DNA of 64,000 bases from NCBI RefSeq assembly GCF_030272615.1, contig NC_081411.1, positions 830,324,160 through 830,388,159 on the forward strand, written 5' to 3'. The DNA comes from Cryptomeria japonica (taxonomy: Eukaryota > Streptophyta > Pinopsida > Cupressales > Cupressaceae). Both the position numbers and the translations under genes were made by a program. The notes beneath the pieces were generated by a model. The model searched no databases. It was not told where the DNA came from and saw nothing but the letters and a program-made list of their open reading frames with translations. This document shows, piece by piece, positions 34,706 through 47,110 of the stretch; position 1 is the first letter of the stretch, and every line of letters begins with the position of its first letter.

Positions 34706-36494
34706 TGTTGGTTAACAGATTTGTCCTTCCTAAATACCTTTCAAAAATGACTCCCAAATGCCCAAATCGAAAGACAAAAATAAGAACCAACAGTTGAGTC
34801 ACTTGCAATGATGAGTGCAAGTGCTCTATGAATTTTGATATGAAGGTACAACTCCCTTTGTTGGATAAAAATATATTATTCTAAATATGCTTTTAACCGG
34901 AAAGCAATAAAGGCAACTAACATCTGCTCATAGCCATGACACAGATGCGAATAGAAAATTTATAATGAAGTGAATGAACATAAGTAAAACATAGTTTAAT
35001 TATCCACACCCACAAAAATACCCTTTCCAATAGATCAAAGTGCTCTAGATGTTGATTGAGTCTCTCTCATGCCTCAAAGGACAAGGGGGATCAGAATACC
35101 CAGACAAAGAGTTAACAACAGATTTCTTTCCAAATACAAATTATTTTTGAAATCAAAGTTTCAGAATCAAATGCATATTCATAGTTTGATGTAACAAAAA
35201 AGGCAATGAAAGGAAATTACAAGAGAGACAAAGCTCATTGTAATCAAAAGAAAATATTGACAAATCCACAGATCAACAAAATCTTCTTCATTCTATCAAT
35301 GTCAAAAATGTGAGCTCACAGACTCAACACTTCTGAAAAAAAAATTGTGCAGTCTAGAAAACAATGTTGCCCCCTTCTTTTTACAATAGAAAGAAACCAA
35401 AAAAAGAACCCCACTCTCTTCTTTTTATCGCACATATATAGCCTTTCTCATTTTTTTTAAGAGACTTTCAGTTATCAATAACTGATTCTTGAAAAGATTA
35501 TTAATTAATCTTTTCTTTTAGCTTTTATCTTCTTTTTTGTTGCTTCAAATCTTTTATCTCAGAATTTTTATATAGACCCTTACTCATAGATTAATACATT
35601 TTGAACGCGATAATATTTTTCCAATCTCTTCGGTGAGGATTTAGAAAGCTAGGTTTTCTAAAACATCTTGAAATTTTAGCACGATCCAACGGTTCAATGG
35701 ATAGTTATGCCCCCCACACCGATACTAGTTTTTTTGTCTCAGAAAATTCATGGTTATAGATTACATTGAACATTACAAACATTAGACATGCCAATGCTAT
35801 TGAATTTTTGAACTTTTTGAAATATTGAACTCACACACTTTGAACCTACATCTGATGAATCTTTGAACTCTGAATTTGAACCTCTGAAATCAAACCTTGA
35901 ACTTTGAACCTGTGGACTTGAACCAAAGAAGATTCAAAGTTCAAGTTCAAAGACCAAAAATTACAATGAACCCAAAATTTGAACTTTGAACCTTTTGAAC
36001 CTTTTGAACTTTTTGAACTGCTTGAAACTTTTGAACTTTTTGAACTGCTTGAACCTTTTGAACCTGTGGGGTTTAATCAGAAGGTTCAAAAACACAAACT
36101 GCCCCCACATTATGCTTCATTTATCACCTTGTTTTCATATTTGGCTACATGTTGAACCTTTTGAACCTAAGAAGGTTCAAGGTTCAAGTTCACTGATAAT
36201 TGTTCCTTTGGGATGCCATAGAAAAATTTGTATAACGTTTTACTGAGGGCTCTATTTCTTATGAAACATTTAACTATAGAATAAATGAGCCAAGTAGAGA
36301 ATAACCTAGAAATCATTTTTGCATAGGACATATAAGATTTGGGATTTAATTGTTTGGGTATATGGGTAGCCTAAAAATAAAACAATTAAAATCTCCTAGC
36401 CAACATGGAGTTTGACATTAAAAACTTTAGCATTAAAACATTAATAATAGCTGATTATGAGGCTTTAGGCACGAGCAAAAATATAGGGGTAACA
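34706..36494 (-). mobile_element. Solo LTR K (1789 bp) with GAAC/GTTC repeats
   Basis: Starts tgttggttaac, ends ggggtaaca, perfect tggcc duplication (34701-34705 and 36495-36499) inside LTR 2. No internal region, no ORF. Strand is tentative: the minus strand offers ctatataaa near 35575. Its right half holds a dense array of ttgaacctttt-like words and their complements. The family is not otherwise present in the window. Confidence 0.8.
35800..36195 (+). repeat. TTGAACCTTT word array with hairpins in K
   Basis: More than twenty ttgaac/gttcaa words, including a near-perfect run at 35978-36066 and inverted pairs such as ttgaacctaagaaggttcaa at 36161-36180. Three exact GAAnnTTC palindromes occur at 35928-35935, 36080-36087 and 36171-36178. 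Confidence 0.75.
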
Positions 36495-36807
36495 TGGCCA
36501 AGGCCCAAAACAACATCTTCAATGATCTGCTAGTCACAGAGATCAATTGCAACCTGAAATCATCTTTGCTCAACACACTGCAAGCTAATCAGTAAAAACA
36601 CACCAACCGAGACAATACCATAATTTTCTTACTACCGGTAACAAAGCCAAAAGCTATGGAACTCAAACATGATAAGAACCATGAACACAAGGGAATAAAC
36701 CTAAAACCACAATGATAAACACTCAAATATGATGAAATACAAAACTCTCAAGCAATTCCACTAAAAACTGCTCAATCAGTAAGAACTTGACCAATGCTCT
36801 TGCATCA

Positions 36808-37163
36808 AACTCTCGGGGTTAATTGAAAAGAGAGTCCCATCACTTGATCTGGTTCAGTGATCGGTCAGTAGGTACTTGCAACTGCATTAGGGGATTCGGT
36901 GATCTAACCACAACTTTCGGTTGCCTCTCCATGGTGATCTCCTAGTACAAAATACAACCTACCTCAATCGACAATCTGTTCAAGTCTCCACCCACTAACT
37001 GCCTCAAGCTTAAGCTCTAGGATCGGTAGTCTACCTACAAACCTTGCTCTGCCTCACGTTCGATGATCTAAACAAGCCCATAAGTTGCCTCAACTTCATT
37101 TCCAACCATCTGATGCACAAACATTGTCCAACAATAGGTTAACGAACTAGCTTTGATACCTCT
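36808..37163 (-). other. Internal segment 2 of the three-LTR element
   Basis: 356 bp, near-copy of 33731-34088. Its primer site next to LTR 3 is degraded (ctttgatacct). Confidence 0.8.
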
Positions 37164-38111
37164 TGATACAGTCAAGGTAGGGAGGTCCAATGAAAGACAA
37201 CCCAACCTTGTAGCTTAACACAAACACCATGCAAAATATACTGGTGACCAGTAACAAGGTGCCAAAAACAATAGAAAGAACAACTGGTAACAACACAAAA
37301 GATGTAACCGGTAAACAATGTGAATGAATCTTATTACAAACTTAAGAACTATACATGCCACATGCTGGATCGAAGTCTAGGATACAAACAATGCCTACAA
37401 TGCAATTACAGGATCCGCAGATCATCCTCATACCAAATCGGCTGCCGATAATCAGTCTATCAGTTCAACCCCAATCCAGACCTCGACCTTCTAGCCTCGG
37501 TCTTACCAGATCAGAATCTCGACGGTTCTACATCTTTGCCCAATATCAATGCTTTGTCTTCAATCTTCTAATTTCGCTGATCTAACTTCTATGATGTGTC
37601 CTCTATAATCGGAATCCTCTAATGTGACTTCCTTCCTTCTTTCAAATGATTCACAAACCTCCATATATACACTGCCCACAAACAATTGCAACTTCATCAA
37701 GTCGACCCAAAGACCAACTGGTTCAGGAAACGTGTAACAGTAATATGTTAGCTCAATCACTCAAAAACACAAAATGATGCACTGCCCTTAGGGAATACCG
37801 ACCAAGGCCCAAAAAAACATCTCCAATGACCTACCAATTGCAGACATCAACTGCAACCCAAAATCATCTTTTCTTAGCACACTGCAATCTAATCGGTAAA
37901 AACACACCAATTGGGACAATACCATAATTTGCTTACTAGCAGTAACAAAGCCAAAAGCTATGAAACTCAAACATTATAATGACCATGAACACAAGGGACT
38001 AAACCCAAAACCACAATGCTAAATACTCAAATATGATGAAATGCCAAGCTCTCAAGCAATTCCACTGAAAACTGCTCAATCGGCAAGAACTAGACCAATG
38101 GTCCTGCATCA
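37164..38111 (-). repeat. LTR 3 of the three-LTR element
   Basis: 948 bp, tgatacagtcaagg to gtcctgcatca, 5'-most LTR in the minus orientation, followed directly by the atcta target duplication. Confidence 0.85.
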
Positions 38112-38830
38112 ATCTAGTGTATGTTGTCTTTCTTCTGTTATATTTGGTGCATGTTTATATCCTATCCCTTGATTTTTTGGGTTTTCATTTGGTAAAACAG
38201 GTTCTAATCATCCTTGCTTTTGTAATCCCAAGCCTGTGGTACCATCATACCTATATTTTTGTAGCATCCTAAATCCATTGCCATACTGATCCAAAAGTAA
38301 CCTGGGTATTGTCATGTTATCTTCTTCTCTTTATATCCATTGATTGACATCTTCATTCATATATTCTTCTTGTAAGTCTCTCCACCTAATGAAAGAGCAT
38401 GAATCTGAGTATCTCACTATTTCTTTTATTATATCTTTTTTCATTATTGTGTTCTGAGGCTTCCTAAAAGACCTAGGAGAAAGAGATAACTATTTTCCAT
38501 TTGAGCTACTTGAAATAGAGTATTCCCCACAACCAACTTCCTTAATCTACAAAGAAGATTTTGTGGGCATATTCTTTTGCATTTCTAATATCCGTAATTT
38601 GCAAAGAAGATTTTGTAGGCATATTCTTCCGCATTTATATGATTGTTAATGACTCCATTTGTGTAGTGAGGGGTCCTACTTGATTAATAGGTACCTGGTT
38701 ATCTACACTTTCCTTTAAGTGATTATAGTGTTGAAATGGATTTGGATCGCCCTCTGTTGTTATAGGTCCTATTTGCACTGGTAGCATAACTACACCTTTT
38801 GGAGGATTCTCTTCATCATCATTGATAATA
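38112..38830 (-). pseudogene. Gypsy protease end and G-patch-like segment (J)
   Basis: Minus-strand frame from 38830: DDEENPPKGVVMLPVQIGP (protease, after the active site), then TTEGDPNPFQHY; relative to H about 45 residues including the NILL..PWIH block are missing between them. Near 38295-38195 it reads MLQKYRYDGTTGLGLQKQG, matching a G-patch pattern (aromatic/Leu start, G-Y/D-G, G-L-G, Q-G). G-patches next to retroviral-type proteases are known. A 5' stop-rich linker separates the two. The segment is cut at 38830 by element F. Confidence 0.65.
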
Positions 38831-40067
38831 TGATGAATCAATCATGATCTGGTCAACTACTGAGAGGGGGCAGGGTGGATTGGTAGATAGAAAATATACT
38901 AAACTTCACTTAACTCAAAAACAACTTACAAAACTTAACTTAACTCAAGTCGTTTAGACTTTGTATCTTAAAACTGCAACTGCACTATCAAGCTTATCGG
39001 TTGACTAAAATATCAATATAACAGTGTAAGAGATCTCAAACTCAGATGACATTTAATCAAAACATCAAACCACTTTACTAACATTAGTGATATCTCATTT
39101 CAGATCACTTTCCGTCATCTAAACATGTTTTAGTGGTTTTACCAGTTAAACATAGTAACCATATAAAAAACACACACAAAATCATTCACTACTTGACACA
39201 ATGATTTTTCATGTGGAAACCCAAATGGGAAAAACCACGGTGGGGATGAATACCCACAAGTATTCTAAACTCTTCTGAAGTTCACCTTGTTAGGAGCCAA
39301 GCCTTGTTAGAAGCTTTACAAAAATGTCATGTTAGGAATAGATCCATTTAAGGACCACCTAATTAAGGGATTGACTACAATACCCTATTAAAGGCAATAC
39401 CTTATAAAAGGTAACTTTAGTGGAGGATTTGAAATCCAAGCTAATGGATCACATGGCTAGAGGATTTGAATAAAAATTTTGTTAGAGCTTACCCAGTGAG
39501 GGGATTTTACTATTATAATGGTTTGAGAATAACGGGGTCTTGCTGATCTGGTAATAGCACTGCTCTGCTTAATCAGATCCTTTTATGCTCCTATTTTTCT
39601 TCATAATATTTTGTAGATACTCCTTCTAGTTTAGCAACAACAACTCACACTATGCCAAATTTACCAATACAATTTACAAACAACTCATCGACCTTAATGA
39701 AATACAATAGGTTGATAACACAACACAAAACCTAATATCTCATAGAGATTACAAACATATCAGTTCAAACATGACTGTTGGATTACATAGCAATCAGTTG
39801 CACATTGTTCAAGACAATTTTGACCTCTCTTGGATCACCGCACATTGGATCATGTAACTCATCATGCGTTATTCACTTCATGCTATGTATTTTTTCATTC
39901 CCAAGATAAAACAGTTATCTCTATGCACCAAAACCAATTTGAAACTCATCATGTGCATCATGCATATGTGGCATAATCATCTTCACTCATCATTCTATCA
40001 TAGAACATCACTACCAATTTCTATTGACATCAATGACAATACTATACTTCATCAATGAAATCCAATA
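38831..40067 (-). repeat. 3' LTR of element F (right edge approximate)
   Basis: Starts tgatgaatcaat like the D LTRs (tgatgaattaat), carries a gagagggggca module and the catgtggaaacccaaatggg module at 39209-39229. The end is approximate; ccaata at 40067 is the likely decayed ccaaca. The stretch 40068-40383 is 3' untranslated, with a purine tract (minus ccaaagggggagaa) near 40237. Confidence 0.65.
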
Positions 40068-40383
40068 TCACTTGATTGTGATGATTGAGAGTAAAGCACA
40101 TACATAGAATAGGAATCCTAGTTTACATTTTCACATATACTCTCCTTCAACTTGGCTTCATGTCTTCAGCTAGTAACTGGCTATCAATAAATAAAACACA
40201 TATCTTCTCCCTTATATAGTTCTTCTCCCCCTTTGGTAGCAATGTGAAAGTGAAATTAAAACATACAGTTTCATACTTCACTGTTCTGCAACTAGCTGCT
40301 CCCCTTGTGGAGTAGCTCCACTCAACACCAATCCTTCTTCAAGATTTTGAATAGGCTCAAAGATTGATGTCTTCCACATCTTC

Positions 40384-40835
40384 TCAATGAACTTCATGTA
40401 GGGGTACAACCCCTATCTTACCTCTAAGATACTTAAATGTCACCTTAGGTAGAGGTTTAGTAAAGATATATGCAAGCTTTTGTTTTGAAGAAACATGCTC
40501 TAGTGGCACATCTTTACTCTGCACTTTCTCTCTCATAAAATGATACTTTAGCTCAATATTCTTGGTTCTAGCATGCAACATTGAGTTCTTTGAAATGTTT
40601 ATTGCACTGGTGTTATCACAAAAAATATTTACCGATTCTCAGATTTTCAACTTGAAACCTTCCAAAATGTGTTTCATCTAGATTGCTTGTGTACAGTTCA
40701 TGTATGCTGCAACAAATTCATCTTTTGTGGTTGATTGGGAGATACAACTCTATTTCTTGCTGCTCCAAGTCACAAGTCTACCTTCAAGAAAAAATGTTCC
40801 TCCAGTTGTACTTTTCCTGTCATCAACATTGCCTG
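40384..40835 (-). pseudogene. Copia RNase H C-terminal part (F)
   Basis: Minus-strand: GNVDDRKSTTGG directly at the C junction, then EGRLVTWSSKK, a stop, SCISQST, FVAAYMNCTQAIWMKHILEG, NIFCDNTSAINISKNSMLHA, and LEHVSSKQKLAYIFTKPLPK. Same order as in D and E. Decayed by TGG/CAG-type stops. Confidence 0.82.
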
Positions 40836-41896
40836 TGTTGGTATTATGGATGTGCTACACTGGTTTTGTCATTGATGTCAACACGTGTTAGCCATTATTA
40901 GCACTGAAGATCTTTGGTTATGTTCACCGACATGTTCAGTGACTTATGCATAGTCACCGGTATCTAGTTCACTGGCAGGTTATATTGTTCACCAGCACTA
41001 AGGATGATCTGTTATCATCTATAGATTACTTGGTTATGTCGAAGACATGGTTTGGACACTTCATTTTGGTGATTTGGTTATTGGTCTAATCAAGTTTTCA
41101 TATTTGTTGTTACCGAAAAATTGGTCTAGGTTATGGACCGGCAAGCGTTATCTATTCCAGATCAACATGACACAATATGAAGATAATTTATTGATTGGTT
41201 ATTATTGTAAATGCATTAAGCTGACATAATGAATCACATATTGATTTATTTGTAATTGATCTAATTGTATTATTCTTAGTGAGCTGACCTACACATTTGG
41301 TCTTAGGTTTTGGTATATATGTAAGTTCTCATTTATGAGATTCCGAAGTAGTAGTGAAAAGGAATGTAATAAGGTATATGTGAATATAAGAAGAGCTACT
41401 CATGCAAACATCATTTGAAGATTCAAGGAAGGTTCGAAGAAGGCAATAAGAGCTTAACCAGTACTGAATCTAGCATATGAAGATGCTACCTTGAGCAATG
41501 CATTATCATTGGATTTAACCATCCAATTGTAGTCAGTGTGACTCCCATTTTGTGATTCAGCAGTGAGCTCTAGGCAGTTAGCCTTTCTACATGTGCAGAC
41601 CCCGTTTGTACACACATACTATCCACAGTAGTACCATCTGATTATGGGTAAGGTTTCCCATAGTGATTTTTCCCCTTACAGGGTTTCCACATACAAATAT
41701 TTGTGTAATGTGTTGTGGATGTTATTTGTCTTTCTGCATTAAACTTTACCGGTACTGCTATTAACTATTGAACTGTTAACCGACATTAAGTTTGGTTTAC
41801 CGGTATTATGCATCAAGTTTGATTAAGTTTTAATTGGTTTGAAATTAATAGACAACTGATTCACCCCCCCCTCTTAGTTGCCTCTGGGTCCTAACA
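40836..41896 (+). repeat. 5' LTR of element C
   Basis: 1061 bp, tgttggtatta to cctaaca; plus orientation counterpart of the A and B LTRs, with gattcaccccccccctctta near its end. Confidence 0.92.
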
Positions 41897-41953
41897 ATTG
41901 GTATCAGAGCCTAGTCCTCTTTTTGCAGAAGTTTAACAACTTGAGGAGATTCT

Positions 41954-43040
41954 ATGGCAACTAACTATTTCAAGAATGAAAGTCTAAAACTTGATGGAAC
42001 TAACTATGGTATATGGAAGATCAAAATGAAGACACATCTGAATTGCATTGGTAGAGACATATGGGATGTTACAAAGAATGGCTATGTTGGTCCTACATAG
42101 AGTCAACCTAATCCACCTAACTTGGCTAAAGGTCAGGAGAATGATTGCAAAGCAAGAGAAACACTTTTGAGTGCATTGTCAAATCAACAAATCATGGGAT
42201 TATCAAACCGATCTACTACTAAAACTATTTGGGATAAATTGGAGACATTGAATGAAGGTGATACCACTATCAAATTTGTAAAACTGTAATGCTTCTGGGT
42301 TAGGTATGAAAATTTGAAAATGGAAGAAGATGAAAGGATTTCTTCTTTTATGGAAAGAGCTAATCAAATTGTTTTGGGTATACAATGTTGTGGAGGACCC
42401 TTAAGTGAAGATGAGATTGTTTCTAAAGTCTTAAGAGCATTGCCACCGACATACAAAATGAAAGTAACTGCTATTAATGATTTGAGAAAAATTCCTAATA
42501 CATCAGTATCTAGAGATAACTTGGTTGGAAAACTTTCAGCTTTTGAACTTGAGGGATTTGGTCCTGTTGCTATAATTAAGACAGATTTAGCTTTCAAAGC
42601 ATCATCATCATCTGAGAAATCTGAATGGAAAGCACTTTATGCAAGAGAACTTGAAGATATCATAAGGGAAAATGAAGAACTTGAAGAACTTGAAGCACTA
42701 TTTGCAAGGAAAATGCCTAAAGGTCCAGTTGGAAGTAAGTATGAAGGCAAAGCACCATTTAAATGTTTTAACTATAATAAAATTAGTCATATGGCATCTA
42801 GGTGTCCTAATAGACATGCAAGATTGAAAGAAGAAGCTAAAAGAACATATAAGCCTAACCCTGAATATCAGAGATACAGATTTAAGAAGAATAGAGACAA
42901 ATCATGTTACTATGCTGATGAAGAAGTTACTGATGATTCTAATGAGGAACCGATAGACAATGGATGGGCTTTTGTTGCAATAATAGAAGATCAACCGGCA
43001 CCTACGGTACAACCAGTAGAGTAGGCCCTGGCAGCTAAAA
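41954..43040 (+). pseudogene. Copia gag of element C
   Basis: Start ATG at 41954, 58 bp after the LTR: MATNYFKNESLKLDGTNYGI, WKIKMKTHLN, a TAG before SQPNPPNLAKG, NRSTTKTIWDKLETL, another stop in the VKL-CFWVRYENL region, then a 236-codon open run (42314-43021) with CCGGPLSEDEIVSKVLRALP. Zinc knuckle near 42765-42806 is CFNYNKISHMASRC: second Cys is Tyr and the Gly before His is Ser. Acidic C-terminus with EEVTDDSNEEP. Confidence 0.87.
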
Positions 43041-44530
43041 TTGAAGAAAAGGATGAATGGATCATTAATTTTGGATGTTCACATCATGTGACTGGTGATA
43101 AAAGTAAATTCTTCTTTTCAGGAATACAATGGAAGTCTAGTAAGATTTGGGGATGATAAAGCTTGTTTGATTAGAGGAAAAGGTAGTATATCTTTTCATG
43201 GTAAGCACAATACTAATAACATTTATTATGTTGAAGGTTTGAAGTATAATCTTTTGAGTGTTGGTAAATGAGTTGAAAAGGGATTCTAGTTACAATTCAA
43301 GAATGGTAAATTCAAAATCATGAATAAAATTGGTTTGGAAATTGCAATCGGTAATTAGACTAGAGGTAATATCTTTCATTTGAATAATAATGAGAAGACA
43401 TGCTTGATTTCACATATTGATGAAAGTTGGTTATGACATAAGAGACTTTATCATGTAAATTTTGATTGCATTGTGAAGATTAGTACAACTAAGGCAGTAA
43501 GAGATTTACCTAAGATTGTAAAACCTCACAATCTAGTATATAAGGAATGTCAATTTGGAAAGCAAGTTAGAGCAACTTTTAAGAGTATTCCAGAGAAATC
43601 CAATAATGTTCTTGATTTAATTCATACTGATTTCGTGGTCTGGCAAGAACTAGAATTTTACAAGGAGATATATATTTTATGCTAATCATTGATGATTATT
43701 CTAGAATGTGTTGGGTTACTTTTCTCAAGGAGAAATCATAAGCTTTTGGGAAATTAAAATTATTCAAGGTAATGGTAGAGAATGAAACCGGTAAGAAAAT
43801 CAAATTTTTAAGATTAGATCAAGGAGGTGAATTCACATCTAAGGAATTTAATACATTTTGTGGAGTGAATGGAATCAGAAGACAGTTATCAGCACCTTAG
43901 ACACCCCAGCAGAATGGAGTTGTGGAAAGGAAGAACAAAACTACTTTGGATGCAACTAGAAGTATGATATTAGAAGCAAACCTACCTCATGTATATTGGA
44001 GAGAAGTAGTGAATACAATGGGTTACACATTCAACAGAGTTCACATTGAAGGTGAAATCGGTAAGACCCCTCATGTACAATAGTTTGGTAATACTCCTAC
44101 TCTTAAATATTTCAGAATATTTGGAAGAAAATGTTATATTAGGAGGGATGAATATATTGGTAAATTTGATCCTAGAAGTGATGAAGGAATATTTCTTGGT
44201 TATTCATCTAAGAACAAGGTATATGGATGTTTTAATAAATTATTGTAGAAAATCATTGAGAGTGCAAATGTGAAGTTTGATGAACAATTTAGAGATAATT
44301 TAATGTCTATGGATTCTAAACCGGCAATTGAGATAATCATAAATGAACCTACACTGAGTGTAGTGATACAGAATGTTGATCCAGTCACACCAGCATCATC
44401 TGAGAATTCCATAGTGACTGAAGAACAACAACAAGTGAATACACCTAGGTATGTAAGATTGAATCACTCTGAAAGTAAGATAATTGGGAATAAGTATCAA
44501 GGTGTAATGACTAGAGGAAGACTGGCAAAA
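43041..44530 (+). pseudogene. Copia protease and integrase of element C, broken
   Basis: Protease reads EWIINFGCSHHVTGDKSKF: the DSG triad is NFG, so the catalytic Asp is lost. A frameshift follows (43110). Pre-integrase: stop in place of Trp before HKRLYHVNFDC, then ECQFGKQVRATFKSI. Integrase: LDQGGEF, stop before TPQQNGVVERKNKT (catalytic Glu retained), YWREVVNTMGYTFNRVH, then frame changes near 44050 and 44250. C-terminal linker with VRLNHSESKIIGNKYQGV ends about 44530. Confidence 0.85.
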
Positions 44531-45382
44531 TGAAGAGGTATGTTTAATTTCTCAAATTGAACCAGCAACTATTTTTGACGCATGTGAAGATAAACATTGG
44601 ATTAAAGCTATGGAAGATGAATTGGAACAAATTGAAAAGAATAACACATGGACATTGGTTCCCCGGCCTAAAAATGAAAATGTAATTGGAACTAAATGGG
44701 TATTCAGAAATAAAATTAATGAAGATGGTAAGGTAATTAGAAACAAAGAAAGATTTGTGTGTAAGGGATATTCACAGAAAGAGGTAATTGATTAGAATGA
44801 AACCTTTACGCCAGTAGCTAGAATTGAGGCAGTCAGACTATTTCTAGCATTTGTAGCACACAAGAACTATAAAGTATATCAAATGGATGTTAAATGTGCA
44901 TTTCTGAATGGTGATCTTGAAGAGGAAGTTTACATTAAACAACCCGATGGATTTTCTTTAACAAATGACAAAGATATGGTTAGCAGGTTAAGGAAAGCTT
45001 TATATGGATTTAAGCATTCTCCTAGAGCTTGGTATGCTAGATTGGACAAATATCTTCTGAAGCTTGGTTACACTAAAGATAATGCTAATAGAAACTTATA
45101 TTACAAAGTGACTAATGATGACATCTTGGTTATTGAAGTTTTTGTTGATGATATTATTTTCGGAGGAGAAGATGGATTGTGTAAAGACTTTTCTAATAAG
45201 ATGTAGGAAGAATTTGAAATGTCTATGATTGGGGAGATAAAATTCTTTTTAGGATTGTAGATTTCATAGATTGATAAAGGTATATGAATATGTCAATCAA
45301 ATTACTTGAAAGAACTACTAAAGAAATTTGGTATGTAAAACTCTAAACTAGTAAGTACTCCTATGACTACAACTAATAAACT
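44531..45382 (+). pseudogene. Copia RT N-terminal part (C)
   Basis: [40 protein letters not shown], one stop at 44793, [40 protein letters not shown] and [18 protein letters not shown] with both catalytic aspartates. Stops occur at 45206 and later. At 45382 element D interrupts; RT continues at 60426. Confidence 0.87.
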
Positions 45383-46872
45383 TGATGAATTAATGATGAA
45401 TAGTTAGTACCAAACCGGTACTGAGAGGGGGGGGTGAATTAGTACAAGCAAAAACACTTTTCCTGAACCAGTTTGACTGCACACACTGAATTTTGACTAG
45501 CAAGCTATAACACTGGTCTGAATCAGATTACTACCGGTACAACACAGTGAGAATGTGAACAACATAAACTAGTAACTCTTAGCTTTCCACACAATCTAAT
45601 ACCTCATTTCCACTTCACCCCTATGCATAAACAAGTAATCTATCATTAGAAATATAATGACTTCTAGTTCAACATATTTTACCACTTTGACATAAAACAC
45701 TGAACCATCACATGAAAGATATCACACATGACACACTAATTTTTCACGTGGAAACCCAACTGGGAAAAACCACGGTGGGGATGAATACACACAAGCTGTT
45801 CTTTGAACTCTTTTGAAGTCTGCTATGTTAGGAGCCTAGTCCGGTTAAAGACTATTACAATAGGTTCTGCTAGGAATCGATCCTGCTAGGGATCACTCGG
45901 TTAAGGGATGGCTGAATACCTGGTTAAAGGTTAGAACCCTGTTAAAAGTTACCTTGCAAGAGGATTTTAAGAACTCATTGAATTGGGTCACCCTGTTAAA
46001 GCTACCTAGTTAAGGGATTTTCCAATTGCGGAAATGGTTAGAAGTCAACAAGTAATACATTGATCTAATAACAACACTCAATGCCAAGGTAGATCCACTT
46101 TAGCTCCTTTTCTTCTGCAATCACACTTTGCAGGCATCAACACACTTCTCTGGTCTAGCAAGAATCAAGTATCACTCACTGGGATACACACATAACATTT
46201 GCCAACAACTTCAAAATGAAAAAAATCATTGACCTTATAGGAAACAAATAGGTCGGCAACATAAACCCTAAACCCTAAACATTTAGGTTTTACAATCCAA
46301 ACAATTCAATCCTGACCTTTAACCACACTGCATCGAATAAAATAGTCTTGAATAGATCTCAAGACTTTCTCCAATGTTCATTCTTTGCCACTTCAAGAAG
46401 CTGATAACTCATCACACACTCTCCACTATTTACAGAGACTTCGCACATTCCTGAGGTAGATAGGATCAATCTCCATGCAAGATCCTTAAGGAAATCCTTC
46501 ATGCACAGAAGGCTAACATGGCAACACTTATCTAGTCTTCATTACAAAGCTAACTCATCACAAGAAGTCATCGGTTAAATCGCACGATCTTGGAATGCAT
46601 CAACCAGAAACCCTAAAGCTAAGACTATCAACTGGTAGTCATGTCAAATGAAACCCCAATAGAAAACTTCCATATACTGGTTCTCATTTCAACATACCAG
46701 TTCACCTTGAACAAACATACTGCTTCACTTTTTCACAAATACTGGTTTACATCATCATGCTGCTTCTCTTGCCAATTTTCTACTACAATAGACCAGTTCA
46801 TACTTTAGCATATCGACATCAATGACAACATACAATATCATCATGTCATCATGCTCTACACATATTCCAACA
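45383..46872 (-). repeat. 3' LTR of element D
   Basis: 1490 bp, tgatgaattaatg to attccaaca. Followed by the purine tract and about 240 bp of 3' non-coding sequence (46873-47110). Confidence 0.9.
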
Positions 46873-47110
46873 ATCTCCCCCTTTGGCATTGATTGCAATA
46901 TACAAAGATATCTTTCTGCTTCTGCTTCACATCTTCTCCCCAATATGGCAGATATCTTTTCCACTTCACATCTTCTCCCCCTTTGACAACAATACCAAAG
47001 TGGAGGCATACACATCTATGTTCCATTATGTTGCTCCCCCTAAGGAGTAGCATCCTTCAACACACCAATCCTGAAAAAGATATATCAATGTAAGACCTGA
47101 CTGATGTGGA

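Larger units (their letters stand above)
34089..36807 (-). repeat. LTR 2 of the three-LTR element, split by K
   Basis: Starts tgatgcagtcaagg and ends cttgcatca; about 925 bp after removing solo LTR K and one duplicated tggcc. Its sequence continues on both sides of K exactly as in LTRs 1 and 3. Confidence 0.85.
32773..38111 (-). mobile_element. Non-coding element with three tandem LTRs
   Basis: Structure LTR-internal-LTR-internal-LTR: LTRs at 32773-33730, 34089-36807 (contains K) and 37164-38111, all tgat(a/g)... to ...tgcatca; internals 33731-34088 (358 bp) and 36808-37163 (356 bp). The outer target duplication atcta (32768-32772 and 38112-38116) is perfect. The primer site for the minus orientation is gctctgatacca at 34075-34086. 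No coding capacity. This resembles a TRIM or other non-autonomous LTR element, with unusually long LTRs, expanded by LTR-LTR recombination. No good polypurine tract is evident beside LTR 1. Confidence 0.85.
12890..38830 (-). mobile_element. Ty3/gypsy element J (Tat-like layout) with antisense ORF
   Basis: Minus-strand element visible from its 3' LTR (about 12890-14166) to its protease (38830); the 5' part lies beyond element F, outside the window. Order in element direction: protease, linker with a G-patch-like motif, RT, RNase H, integrase, spacer with tandem repeats, antisense gene, polypurine tract, 3' LTR. An extra ORF between pol and the 3' LTR is known from plant Ty3/gypsy Tat-type elements. 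It is interrupted by B, a solo LTR, a SINE, a three-LTR element and F, and its own frame is traceable across each insertion. Confidence 0.75.
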
